Shown here piece by piece: positions 1-5,449 of a DNA stretch of 7,437 bases; positions within the stretch are counted from its first letter, which is position 1, and every line of letters begins with the position of its first letter. The stretch comes from an uncultured Mycoplasma sp. (GTDB taxonomy: Bacteria > Bacillota_I > Bacilli_A > RF39 > UBA660), in the NCBI GenBank assembly GCA_947565485.1, contig CANOGG010000055.1, positions 1-7,437 on the forward strand. Direction: 5' to 3'. The position numbers and the translations under genes were made by a program. Below the pieces are notes generated by a model. The model was not told the origin of the DNA and searched no databases. It saw only the letters and a program-made list of their open reading frames with translations.

Positions 1-1970
1 CGGTTACGCAAATTGACTTACCCGAGATTGACGAAGTGGAAAAAATCGCTCTCATCAAAAAATTAAAGGAATTAATAAGAGAATATGTCGCCAGTTCTAA
101 ACACGTCTCTAATAGCATTTTAAATAGCCTTAAGACGATTGATGATTTATCTCTTCTAACTGATACTATCACATCTTTTCTTCCTCTCGCTTTCTCTAAA
201 AAACTTGAATATGTCGCCGAGATAAATGCTTTATATCGAGCTAAAAGTCTTTTAAAAGACATTAAAGTGGAACTTGAAGTCCTAAAACTTGATGAAAAAC
301 TCGATGAAGAACTTCAAAACAGCCTTGAGTTAAACCAAAAAGAATTTATTTTAAAAGAAAAAATTCGTATTATTGAAACTGAACTTGGTAACAACGAAAT
401 CAAAGGCAAAAGTGATTATACCACTAAACTTGAAAAATTAAAACTTCCAGCGTCTACTGATACAAAAATCACTCACGAAATAAATAAACTCGACTACACG
501 AGTGAAATATCTCCCGAAAACGCGATGATTAGAAACTATCTTGACTGGATATTAAACTTACCCTGGCATAAAAAAAGCTTTGAGAATAACAATCTTGAAG
601 ATATCAAAACTAAACTTGACGACAAGCATTATGGTCTAAACGAAATCAAAGACCGTATCATCGAATATGTTGTCTTAAAGAAAAATAATCCCAACTTAAA
701 GAGTCCTATTATTTGTTTAGTTGGTCCTCCCGGTGTTGGTAAAACTAGTATTGCGAGGAATATTGCCAGTACTCTAAATCGTAAGTTCTACAAAATAAGC
801 GTCGCTGGTCTGAATGACTCCTCAGAACTAATTGGCCATCGTCGCACTTATATTGGCTCTAATCCTGGCAAGATTATCCAAGGCTTAAAAAAATGTGGCA
901 CAAAAAACCCTCTGTTTTTAATAGATGAAATTGATAAAATGACTATCAATCACAAGGATGATCCCTCAGGTGCTCTTCTAGAAATCCTCGATAAAGAACA
1001 AAACACCGAGTTTATCGATAACTACATTGAAGAGACTTTCGATTTATCAGAAATATTTTTTATTCTAACCGCGAACTCTCTTGATAATATTCCTGGTGCT
1101 CTAAAAGACCGTCTAGAAGTCATCAATATCTCTAGCTATACGAATAATGAAAAAATAGATATTGCCAAAAAATATCTAATTCCCCGTATCTTAGAAGAAA
1201 ATAAAATCGACAATAAAATCATCTCTATTAGTGATGAAATGCTAAGCTACTTAATTGATACTTATACTAATGAAGCTGGTGTTCGCGAATTATCTCGCGC
1301 TCTTGATAAAGTAATACGTAAACTAGTCGTCTTAGGCCGCATTAACGAACGTACCAAAATCAGTCGTATTCGTCTAAAAGAATATTTAGGAATACCTAAA
1401 TATAGCAAACTTGAGAACAAAAAGCATGAATTTCCAGGTCGCATCAATTCCCTTGGTGTAACTCCCCATGGTGGTATCATCATTCCTGTTGAAACTTGCA
1501 TTTTTGAAGGAAAGGGGAACTTCCAAATTACAGGCATGCTCGGTAAAGTAATGGAAGAGTCAACTAATGTCGCCTTAAGCTTTATCAAATCTCATAACAA
1601 GATGTTTAATCTTCAAGATTTTTTCTTCAATATTAAAGACATTCATATCCATTTCTTAGAAGGTGCTACTAAAAAAGATGGTCCTAGTGCAGGCGTTAGT
1701 ATTACAACCAGCATTCTAAGTCTCTTATCTAACCATCATATAAGCAGTCAAATAGCTTTTACTGGCGAAATCACCCTAAATGGCGACATCTTAAAAGTCG
1801 GTGGTATCAAAGAAAAAATCATCGGTGCTTATAACAACAACATTAAAACTATTTACATCCCTTTAAGTAACGAGTATGACTTAGAAGAAATACCTCCCGA
1901 AATAAAATCGGAACTAGAAATCAAATTGGTTCGTAACTACTTCGAAATATATAATGAACTATTTACTTAA
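1..1970 (+). CDS. lon: ATP-dependent protease Lon (LonA type), 5' end cut by the window
   Basis: Lon is a cytoplasmic AAA+ serine protease that unfolds and degrades damaged and short-lived regulatory proteins. The reading frame is open to the left edge (first full codon at base 3; residues VTQIDLPEIDEVEK precede the in-frame GTG at 36), so the true start and most of the N-terminal substrate-binding domain lie outside the window. Counting from that GTG, the helical arm of the N domain covers about residues 1-170, Walker A GPPGVGKT is 230-237, Walker B LFLIDEID is 293-300, the TAN sensor-1 and DRLE arginine-finger segment follows, and AGVREL marks the sensor-2 region. The protease domain has KDGPSAG with catalytic Ser551 and GGIKEK with catalytic Lys594; their 43-residue spacing is that of E. 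coli Lon Ser679/Lys722. About 655 residues are visible, against roughly 770-800 for the family. The linker before the protease domain (GVTPHGGIIIPVE) lacks the usual aromatic residue. A terminator starts in the stop codon. Identity is secure. Confidence 0.97.
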   Translation, partial: VTQIDLPEIDEVEKIALIKKLKELIREYVASSKHVSNSILNSLKTIDDLSLLTDTITSFLPLAFSKKLEYVAEINALYRAKSLLKDIKVELEVLKLDEKLDEELQNSLELNQKEFILKEKIRIIETELGNNEIKGKSDYTTKLEKLKLPASTDTKITHEINKLDYTSEISPENAMIRNYLDWILNLPWHKKSFENNNLEDIKTKLDDKHYGLNEIKDRIIEYVVLKKNNPNLKSPIICLVGPPGVGKTSIARNIASTLNRKFYKISVAGLNDSSELIGHRRTYIGSNPGKIIQGLKKCGTKNPLFLIDEIDKMTINHKDDPSGALLEILDKEQNTEFIDNYIEETFDLSEIFFILTANSLDNIPGALKDRLEVINISSYTNNEKIDIAKKYLIPRILEENKIDNKIISISDEMLSYLIDTYTNEAGVRELSRALDKVIRKLVVLGRINERTKISRIRLKEYLGIPKYSKLENKKHEFPGRINSLGVTPHGGIIIPVETCIFEGKGNFQITGMLGKVMEESTNVALSFIKSHNKMFNLQDFFFNIKDIHIHFLEGATKKDGPSAGVSITTSILSLLSNHHISSQIAFTGEITLNGDILKVGGIKEKIIGAYNNNIKTIYIPLSNEYDLEEIPPEIKSELEIKLVRNYFEIYNELFT

Positions 1971-2000
1971 AAAGTGAGACCTAATACCTCACTTTTTTTT
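1969..2000 (+). terminator. Intrinsic terminator of lon
   Basis: A perfect 10-bp stem (AAAAAGTGAG at 1969-1978 with CTCACTTTTT at 1988-1997) has a 9-nt loop and runs into eight T residues at 1993-2000. The left arm begins within the TAA stop codon of lon, so the stop is part of the hairpin. It separates lon from the murF-ddl unit. Confidence 0.9.
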
Positions 2001-2010
2001 GCTTAAAAGA

Positions 2011-2039
2011 TATCTAAAAATATTTTTTTTTGCTATAAT
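2011..2039 (+). promoter_or_regulatory. Extended -10 promoter of murF-ddl
   Basis: A perfect -10 TATAAT lies at 2034-2039, preceded by TG one base upstream (TGCTATAAT, 2031-2039), an extended -10 element. The -35 position at 17-bp spacing reads TATCTA (2011-2016), far from TTGACA. A T-rich run fills the spacer. Transcription would begin near 2045-2047, directly ahead of the Shine-Dalgarno sequence, giving a leader of only about 14 nt. Confidence 0.75.
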
Positions 2040-2047
2040 TAAATTAT

Positions 2048-2053
2048 GGAGGA
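2048..2053 (+). promoter_or_regulatory. Shine-Dalgarno site of murF
   Basis: GGAGGA ends six bases before the ATG at 2060 and fixes that start. It would lie within a few bases of the predicted 5' end of the mRNA, so the ribosome site is essentially the whole leader. Confidence 0.8.
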
Positions 2054-2059
2054 AAACTT

Positions 2060-3418
2060 ATGAATATAAAAGAAACTTTAGGCCTTAATAACGCCCAACT
2101 AATAACTGGAGATGAACTAACGAAACTAGGAAATTTTTGCCTCGACACGAGAAAAATTGAACCAGGTTGTACTTTCTTAGGTCTCCAAGGTGAAAAAGTA
2201 AATGGCAGCTCTTTCTACCAAGAAGCATTAAAAAAGGGGGCTAAGACTCTAATTTTAGCTGACATCTCTCTTGATGAAACAATTCTTACTAAATATCCCG
2301 ACCGTAACATTATTCTGACTGATAATGTCTTAGAATATATGATTGAGGTCGCCAAGAAAAAACGTGCCAGCTTAAATATCCCGGTAATCGCTGTCACTGG
2401 CAGTGTTGGCAAAACTAGTACTAGAAACATCATCGCTAATACTCTAAGTATTAAATATAAGGTTCTAAAAACCAGTGCTAATCTAAATACCAACATTGGT
2501 CTTGCAATGACTCTTCTATCTCATAAAGATGAGGAAGTTATCGTCCTCGAAATGGGTATGAATCATTTTGGCGAGATAAGAGAGCTAACTAATATTGCCC
2601 GTCCGACTCTTGCTGTTATCACAAACATTGGCACTGCCCATATCGGTTACTTAGGCAGTCGTGAAAATATCTTAAAGGCTAAACTAGAAATCTTAGAGGG
2701 TTTGTCTGGGCCCGTAATTATTAATAACGATAATGACTTACTCCATGCTTGGCATGAACAAAATACTACCTACCAAGTTATCACTTATGGTATCGATACA
2801 CCTAGTGACTATCAAGCTCAAAATCTTACTATCGCTTCATCCACCAGTCATTTTACTCTAGGTGAAGACAAAGTAACAATCAATGTCTCTGGTCGTCATT
2901 TCATTTATAACTCTCTGGTAGCCTTTGCAGTGGGTGACATCTTTGCTATTCCTCATTATGATATTATCGCGAAACTAACTAATATTCCTTTAGAAAAAAA
3001 CCGTCTTGAAATCATCTCGAAATCTCATTATACCATCATTAACGATGCTTATAACTCCAGTTATGATTCCCTATATTATGCCCTTGAAGTCTTAAGTACT
3101 TATCAAACTAAAAAAATTGCCATTTTAGGCGATATCTTAGAACTTGGAAACTTTGGCGAAGAAATTCATCGTCAAATAGGACCTTTAATCACCCAAAATA
3201 ATATTGATATTTTAATCACTATTGGTAATCTCTCTAAATTTATTGGTGAAGAAGCTCTAAACCATGGCTTTAACCCAACTAACTATTATCACTTTTCTAA
3301 TCATAAAGAAGCTCTTAACATCATAAATAATAATAAAGAGGGTAGTACTATTCTAATTAAAGCCAGTAATGGTATGCATCTCTTAGACTTAGTCGCTATC
3401 CTAAAGGAGGACAAATGA
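2060..3418 (+). CDS. murF: UDP-N-acetylmuramoyl-tripeptide--D-alanyl-D-alanine ligase
   Basis: MurF is a cytoplasmic Mur ligase that uses ATP to join D-Ala-D-Ala to the UDP-MurNAc-tripeptide, completing the pentapeptide precursor. The 452 residues match the family length. The N-terminal domain has DTRKIEPG and GLQGEKVNGSSF. The ATP-binding domain has TGSVGKTS (113-120), LEMGMNHFGEI with Glu164, NIGTAH with His194, and AKLEI whose Lys208 is the probable carbamylated lysine. GRHFIYNSLVA and NDAYNSSYDS (328-337) correspond to the family's G-H-N-x-x-N and D-S-Y-N-A-N-P segments, with the last proline and one asparagine replaced. ILGDILELG and a C-terminal ligase domain follow. The ATG at 2060 follows a strong ribosome site. 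Its stop overlaps the ddl start (ATGA), so the genes are almost certainly co-transcribed and translationally coupled; Ddl makes the dipeptide that MurF uses. Confidence 0.96.
   Translation: MNIKETLGLNNAQLITGDELTKLGNFCLDTRKIEPGCTFLGLQGEKVNGSSFYQEALKKGAKTLILADISLDETILTKYPDRNIILTDNVLEYMIEVAKKKRASLNIPVIAVTGSVGKTSTRNIIANTLSIKYKVLKTSANLNTNIGLAMTLLSHKDEEVIVLEMGMNHFGEIRELTNIARPTLAVITNIGTAHIGYLGSRENILKAKLEILEGLSGPVIINNDNDLLHAWHEQNTTYQVITYGIDTPSDYQAQNLTIASSTSHFTLGEDKVTINVSGRHFIYNSLVAFAVGDIFAIPHYDIIAKLTNIPLEKNRLEIISKSHYTIINDAYNSSYDSLYYALEVLSTYQTKKIAILGDILELGNFGEEIHRQIGPLITQNNIDILITIGNLSKFIGEEALNHGFNPTNYYHFSNHKEALNIINNNKEGSTILIKASNGMHLLDLVAILKEDK
3403..3410 (+). promoter_or_regulatory. Shine-Dalgarno site of ddl inside murF
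   Basis: AAAGGAGG sits in the last codons of murF, four bases before the ddl ATG. It is a near-perfect anti-SD match and supports coupled translation through the ATGA overlap. Confidence 0.85.
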
Positions 3419-4458
3419 AAAAAATTGCAGTAATCTTTGGCAGTTCCTCAAACGAACATGACGTCTCAATCGTCTCTGCCTCATCCATCATCAAAAACTT
3501 AAACCACGAAAAATACACCATCACGCCTGTATATTTAGACCATGATAACAAATTCTTTGAATGGACTAAACCCATCTCCGAAATCAATATTTTACCCCTT
3601 GGAACGCTTCCTAAAACCTTAACCGAAATATCTGATATTCTCACTTACTTCCGCAGGTTTGACTTAGTCTTTATTATGATTCATGGCAAAAATGGTGAAG
3701 ATGGTCTTTTAAGTGCTGTCTTTGATTTTCTAAAAATCAAATATCTCGCTAATAGCCCTAGTGCCAGTATCACCACGATGGATAAAATTTTAACTAAAAT
3801 AATCCTCGAAACAAATGGCCTTAAAACCGCCCCCTATCTTGCTTTCACTAAATATAACCACGAGTTCTTATATCAAGACACTAGCCTAAACTTCAATGAA
3901 GTTCTTACAACCATTAATACTAACTTAAAATACCCCTTATTTGTTAAACCCGCTAATAGTGGTTCTTCCATCGGTGTTACTAAAGTTTTAGCTCCCTCTG
4001 ACCTGGAAAATGCTCTAAATACTGCTCTTGCGACCGATAATCGCATTTTAGTTGAAGAGAAGATACAAGGTCAAGAAATAGAGTGTGGCCTCTTAGAACA
4101 AAATAATGAAGTAATTGCCTCTTCTCTAGGCATTGTAAAATCTGCTGAAGACTTCTATACTTTCACTGCCAAATATACTAACATCGCAAGTAAAACTGAA
4201 ATTCCCGCCCTTATAAGTCCTGAAAAAACATCGGAAATACAACAAAAGGCTATTAAAATCTTTAAAATCTTAAACTGTCATGGCTATAGTCGCTGTGATT
4301 TCTTCTTAAAAGATAATGGTGAGATAATCTTTAATGAAATAAATACCATCCCTGGGTTTACTACCATTAGTATGTATCCTAAACTTTTTGAAGATGCTGG
4401 TCTAAAATATCAAGACCTCTTAGATATCTTAATCACGGAAGCCCTAAAAAGAGAATAG
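3415..4458 (+). CDS. ddl: D-alanine--D-alanine ligase
   Basis: This ATP-grasp enzyme condenses two D-alanines in the cytoplasm, supplying the dipeptide for MurF. The 347 residues match the family length. Visible family segments are the N-terminal SSSNEHDVS, HGKNGEDG, the MDK motif, FVKPANSGSSIGV (Lys178 and the GSSIG loop at 183-187), VEEKIQGQEIE, an AKY motif with Tyr254, RCDFF with Asp295, and NEINTIPGF with Glu308 and Asn310. The last three acidic/amide residues keep the spacing of the E. coli DdlB magnesium ligands Asp257, Glu270 and Asn272. Tyr in AKY is the residue of D-Ala-D-Ala ligases; Phe there goes with D-Ala-D-Lac formation in Leuconostoc-type enzymes. So ordinary vancomycin-binding termini are predicted (inference). 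The first glycine of the usual G-G-x-S motif is kept but the second is Ser. The start follows a strong ribosome site overlapping murF, and the stop lies inside a terminator stem. Confidence 0.96.
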   Translation: MKKIAVIFGSSSNEHDVSIVSASSIIKNLNHEKYTITPVYLDHDNKFFEWTKPISEINILPLGTLPKTLTEISDILTYFRRFDLVFIMIHGKNGEDGLLSAVFDFLKIKYLANSPSASITTMDKILTKIILETNGLKTAPYLAFTKYNHEFLYQDTSLNFNEVLTTINTNLKYPLFVKPANSGSSIGVTKVLAPSDLENALNTALATDNRILVEEKIQGQEIECGLLEQNNEVIASSLGIVKSAEDFYTFTAKYTNIASKTEIPALISPEKTSEIQQKAIKIFKILNCHGYSRCDFFLKDNGEIIFNEINTIPGFTTISMYPKLFEDAGLKYQDLLDILITEALKRE

Positions 4459-4475
4459 GCGTACTATTCTCTTTT
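4447..4475 (+). terminator. Terminator hairpin overlapping the ddl stop
   Basis: A perfect 12-bp stem, AAAAGAGAATAG (4447-4458) with CTATTCTCTTTT (4464-4475), encloses a 5-nt loop. The left arm is the last three codons of ddl plus the TAG stop. Only four T residues end the right arm and they are paired, with G next, so the tail is short. By symmetry, A residues on the left mean it could also act on the minus strand. Confidence 0.8.
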
Positions 4476-4500
4476 GTCGAAAAATGTCGAACTGTTTTTC

Positions 4501-4529
4501 TTGCATATTTTGAAATAAAGTTATAAAAT
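4501..4529 (+). promoter_or_regulatory. Candidate promoter of the intergenic RNA
   Basis: TTGCAT (4501-4506) and TAAAAT (4524-4529) are separated by exactly 17 bp. Initiation about 7 bases after the -10 would fall at 4536-4537, the first base of the inverted-repeat arm at 4537. In AT-rich DNA such matches arise by chance; the coincidence with the arm is what raises it above background. Confidence 0.4.
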
Positions 4530-4632
4530 AAAAAGCGTAGTTCTGAAATTTACCTACACACCTTTTATCCTAAAAAAATTAACGTTTATTAAAGAGTCCA
4601 AAAATTTAGACCTTATTTCATTTCAGAACTAC
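4524..4632 (-). terminator. Possible terminator of the minus-strand small gene, long loop
   Basis: Read on the minus strand, the same 13-bp inverted repeat begins a few bases after the small gene's stop and ends in a tract of T residues (complement of 4524-4534, TTTTTATTTTA after a GC). The 70-base loop is long for an intrinsic terminator, so efficiency is uncertain. The repeat could serve both strands. Confidence 0.4.
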
Positions 4633-4638
4633 TTTTTT
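4537..4638 (+). ncRNA. Candidate closed-end small RNA of about 100 nt
   Basis: A perfect 13-base inverted repeat, GTAGTTCTGAAAT (4537-4549) and ATTTCAGAACTAC (4620-4632), encloses 70 bases and is followed at once by six T residues (4633-4638). With the promoter candidate just upstream, a transcript would have paired 5' and 3' ends and an intrinsic-terminator tail. The enclosed part has one weak hairpin (GTCCAAA and TTTAGAC, 4596-4611, one mismatch) and no open frame of note. I do not recognise a known RNA family: it lacks the SRP RNA apical motif and riboswitch motifs that I could identify. The alternative is simply a long-loop terminator for the minus-strand gene. Confidence 0.4.
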
Positions 4639-4735
4639 ATCGCGCTAAAGCATAAGCTGCAAGAGATGCAATAACACTTGCGACCATTGCTATTAACATA
4701 CACCAAGCAAAAATTTTTCTTGCTTTCTTATTCAT
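4637..4735 (-). CDS. 32-residue single-span membrane protein (possibly Prli42- or DUF4044-like)
   Basis: The minus strand reads ATG at 4735-4733 to TAA at 4639-4637, 32 residues. The N-terminus is basic (NKKARK, residues 2-7), followed by one hydrophobic helix from about Ile8 to Leu30 containing IFAWCMLIAMVAS, and a final Arg. This predicts a single-span protein with the N-terminus inside. A ribosome site GGTGAT (complement of 4739-4744) and an extended -10 promoter precede it, which supports a real gene. The basic start followed by an MLIAM-V-S core recalls the Firmicutes miniproteins Prli42 (the stressosome anchor of Listeria, about 31 residues) and DUF4044; this is from memory and at this length is weak evidence. 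A type I toxin peptide is a second possibility, because a candidate RNA converges on its 3' end, but the sequence does not resemble Fst, TxpA or BsrG. Function is unknown. Confidence 0.7.
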   Translation of the reverse strand: MNKKARKIFAWCMLIAMVASVIASLAAYALAR

Positions 4736-4738
4736 AAT

Positions 4739-4744
4739 ATCACC
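4739..4744 (-). promoter_or_regulatory. GGTGAT ribosome site of the small membrane protein
   Basis: GGTGAT on the minus strand pairs with the AUCACC stretch of the usual 16S rRNA 3' end, three bases before ATG. Measured from the GG, the distance to the start is normal (7 nt). It is a shifted form of AGGAGGTGAT. Confidence 0.55.
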
Positions 4745-4763
4745 ATCACTTTTTCATTACCTA

Positions 4764-4769
4764 TATAAT
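4764..4769 (+). promoter_or_regulatory. Candidate -10 element of the SpoIIM-like gene
   Basis: A perfect TATAAT lies at 4764-4769, about 48 bases before the ATG at 4817. No convincing -35 is present at 16-18 bp (the region reads CACCAT), so this is a weak call. It shares bases with the -10 of the oppositely oriented small gene, so the two could compete for RNA polymerase. Confidence 0.35.
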
Positions 4770-4795
4770 TTATCATATTTTGTCCCAATTTTCAA
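4767..4795 (-). promoter_or_regulatory. Promoter of the small membrane protein
   Basis: On the minus strand TTGAAA (complement of 4790-4795), a 17-bp spacer and TAAATT (complement of 4767-4772) form a sigma-A type promoter. TGA directly before the -10 makes it an extended -10 element. Initiation near 4760 would give a leader of about 25 nt. It overlaps the candidate promoter of the plus-strand gene. Confidence 0.55.
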
Positions 4796-4806
4796 TATAG
4801 TTTACT

Positions 4807-4812
4807 GGTGAT
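4807..4812 (+). promoter_or_regulatory. GGTGAT ribosome site that decides the SpoIIM-like start
   Basis: GGTGAT lies four bases before ATG 4817. The in-frame GTG at 4808 is part of this motif, which argues against it as the start. It is the same motif as that of the minus-strand gene. Confidence 0.55.
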
Positions 4813-4816
4813 TTTA

Positions 4817-5404
4817 ATGATTAATATCCTAAAAAAGCTTAAAAATAACCGTCGGTTTCTCTCTCTAACGGGAATTATGCTTATTTTAGGCTTTTTTCTT
4901 GGCTTAATTTTCTTCAAAAAACTAATCAAAACCTCATCTCTTATCCCTGAACTAGAAAATTTCTCTACTTACTTCCAAACTAACCACTTAAATTTCATTT
5001 TGAGTCATTTCCTAACCATCTCTATTTTAATCACTTCCTCTCTAACCCTTATCGGCCTAATTCTATTTCCCATTTATTTTCTTTATCTTGGTTTTATTTT
5101 AAGCTTTAATATTTCCTCTCTAACGCATATTTTCGGTCTAAACGGTTTTATCTTTAGCCTCATCTACTTACTTATCACTAAAATGTTATATATTGCCATA
5201 ATTAGCTTCATTTTCCGCAAAATTTTAAATATCGTCCATCTTCTAAAAAAATACTTCTTTAATAAAGAGGCCAATCTTTCTTATGGTCTTAAAAAGAACT
5301 TCTGCCTCTTATACTTTAGTCTCTTTCTCATCTTCCTAAATGACTTATTTATCTACATATTTGGCTCCAAAATTCTCCAGAAACTTGCATTTCTCATTAA
5401 ATAA
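4817..5404 (+). CDS. SpoIIM-like (DUF95) integral membrane protein
   Basis: The 195-residue protein is very hydrophobic, with membrane spans near residues 14-33, 64-83, 84-101, 111-133 and 162-182. A polar linker (about 36-62) follows the first span. As I recall the family, Bacillus SpoIIM (about 214 residues) has the same order: a first span ending in a G-x-x-x-G pattern (here ILGFFLGLIF), a linker, paired spans with IGL and LG turns, a G-x-NGF motif before the fourth span (here GLNGF, 107-111), and a last span near the C-terminus. SpoIIM works with SpoIID and SpoIIP in peptidoglycan hydrolysis during engulfment, but the family also occurs outside spore formers and no other sporulation gene is visible. 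I prefer ATG 4817 to GTG 4808 because a GGTGAT ribosome site (4807-4812) covers the GTG and is well spaced from the ATG. No terminator is apparent before mnmA. Confidence 0.7.
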   Translation: MINILKKLKNNRRFLSLTGIMLILGFFLGLIFFKKLIKTSSLIPELENFSTYFQTNHLNFILSHFLTISILITSSLTLIGLILFPIYFLYLGFILSFNISSLTHIFGLNGFIFSLIYLLITKMLYIAIISFIFRKILNIVHLLKKYFFNKEANLSYGLKKNFCLLYFSLFLIFLNDLFIYIFGSKILQKLAFLIK

Positions 5405-5433
5405 TATCTTTTTCTAATATTTAGTGCTATAAT
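5405..5433 (+). promoter_or_regulatory. Extended -10 promoter of mnmA
   Basis: TGCTATAAT (5425-5433) is identical to the murF extended -10. The -35 position at 17-bp spacing reads TATCTT (5405-5410), close to the TATCTA found at the same place in the murF promoter. Initiation near 5440 leaves a leader of only about 10 nt. Confidence 0.7.
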
Positions 5434-5439
5434 AAATAC

Positions 5440-5444
5440 GTGAT
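5440..5444 (+). promoter_or_regulatory. Weak GTGAT ribosome site of mnmA
   Basis: No purine-rich AGGAGG precedes the start. GTGAT, five bases before ATG 5450, could pair with the outer anti-SD region, but it would lie at the very 5' end of the transcript. Translation may behave almost as leaderless. Confidence 0.35.
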
Positions 5445-5449
5445 GTATT

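Noticed and set aside
36..38. GTG as a start codon of lon
   Set aside because: The frame stays open to base 3 and the preceding residues fit the Lon N domain, so the gene is cut by the window edge rather than starting here.
1262..1588. 108-codon open frame on the minus strand within lon
   Set aside because: It lies wholly antisense to a conserved part of lon, has no ribosome site and its product looks like random translation.
2215..2496. 93-codon open frame on the minus strand within murF
   Set aside because: It is antisense to the conserved ATP-binding region of murF, with no initiation signal and no recognisable motif.
3416..3418. TGA read as tryptophan (Mycoplasma code)
   Set aside because: TGA closes murF exactly at the overlap with ddl and all Trp positions in conserved motifs use TGG, so the standard code applies.
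3396..3644. 82-codon open frame on the minus strand across the ddl start
   Set aside because: It overlaps the murF-ddl junction and conserved Ddl residues, and is a shadow frame.
4476..4491. Two GTCGAA copies 10 bp apart after the ddl terminator
   Set aside because: They are short and have only two copies. They could be a binding site, but nothing else supports it. On the minus strand they recall a tRNA T-loop GTTCGA, but no acceptor or anticodon arm is present.
4808..4810. GTG start for the SpoIIM-like gene
   Set aside because: The GTG is part of the GGTGAT ribosome site. ATG 4817 is correctly spaced from that site.
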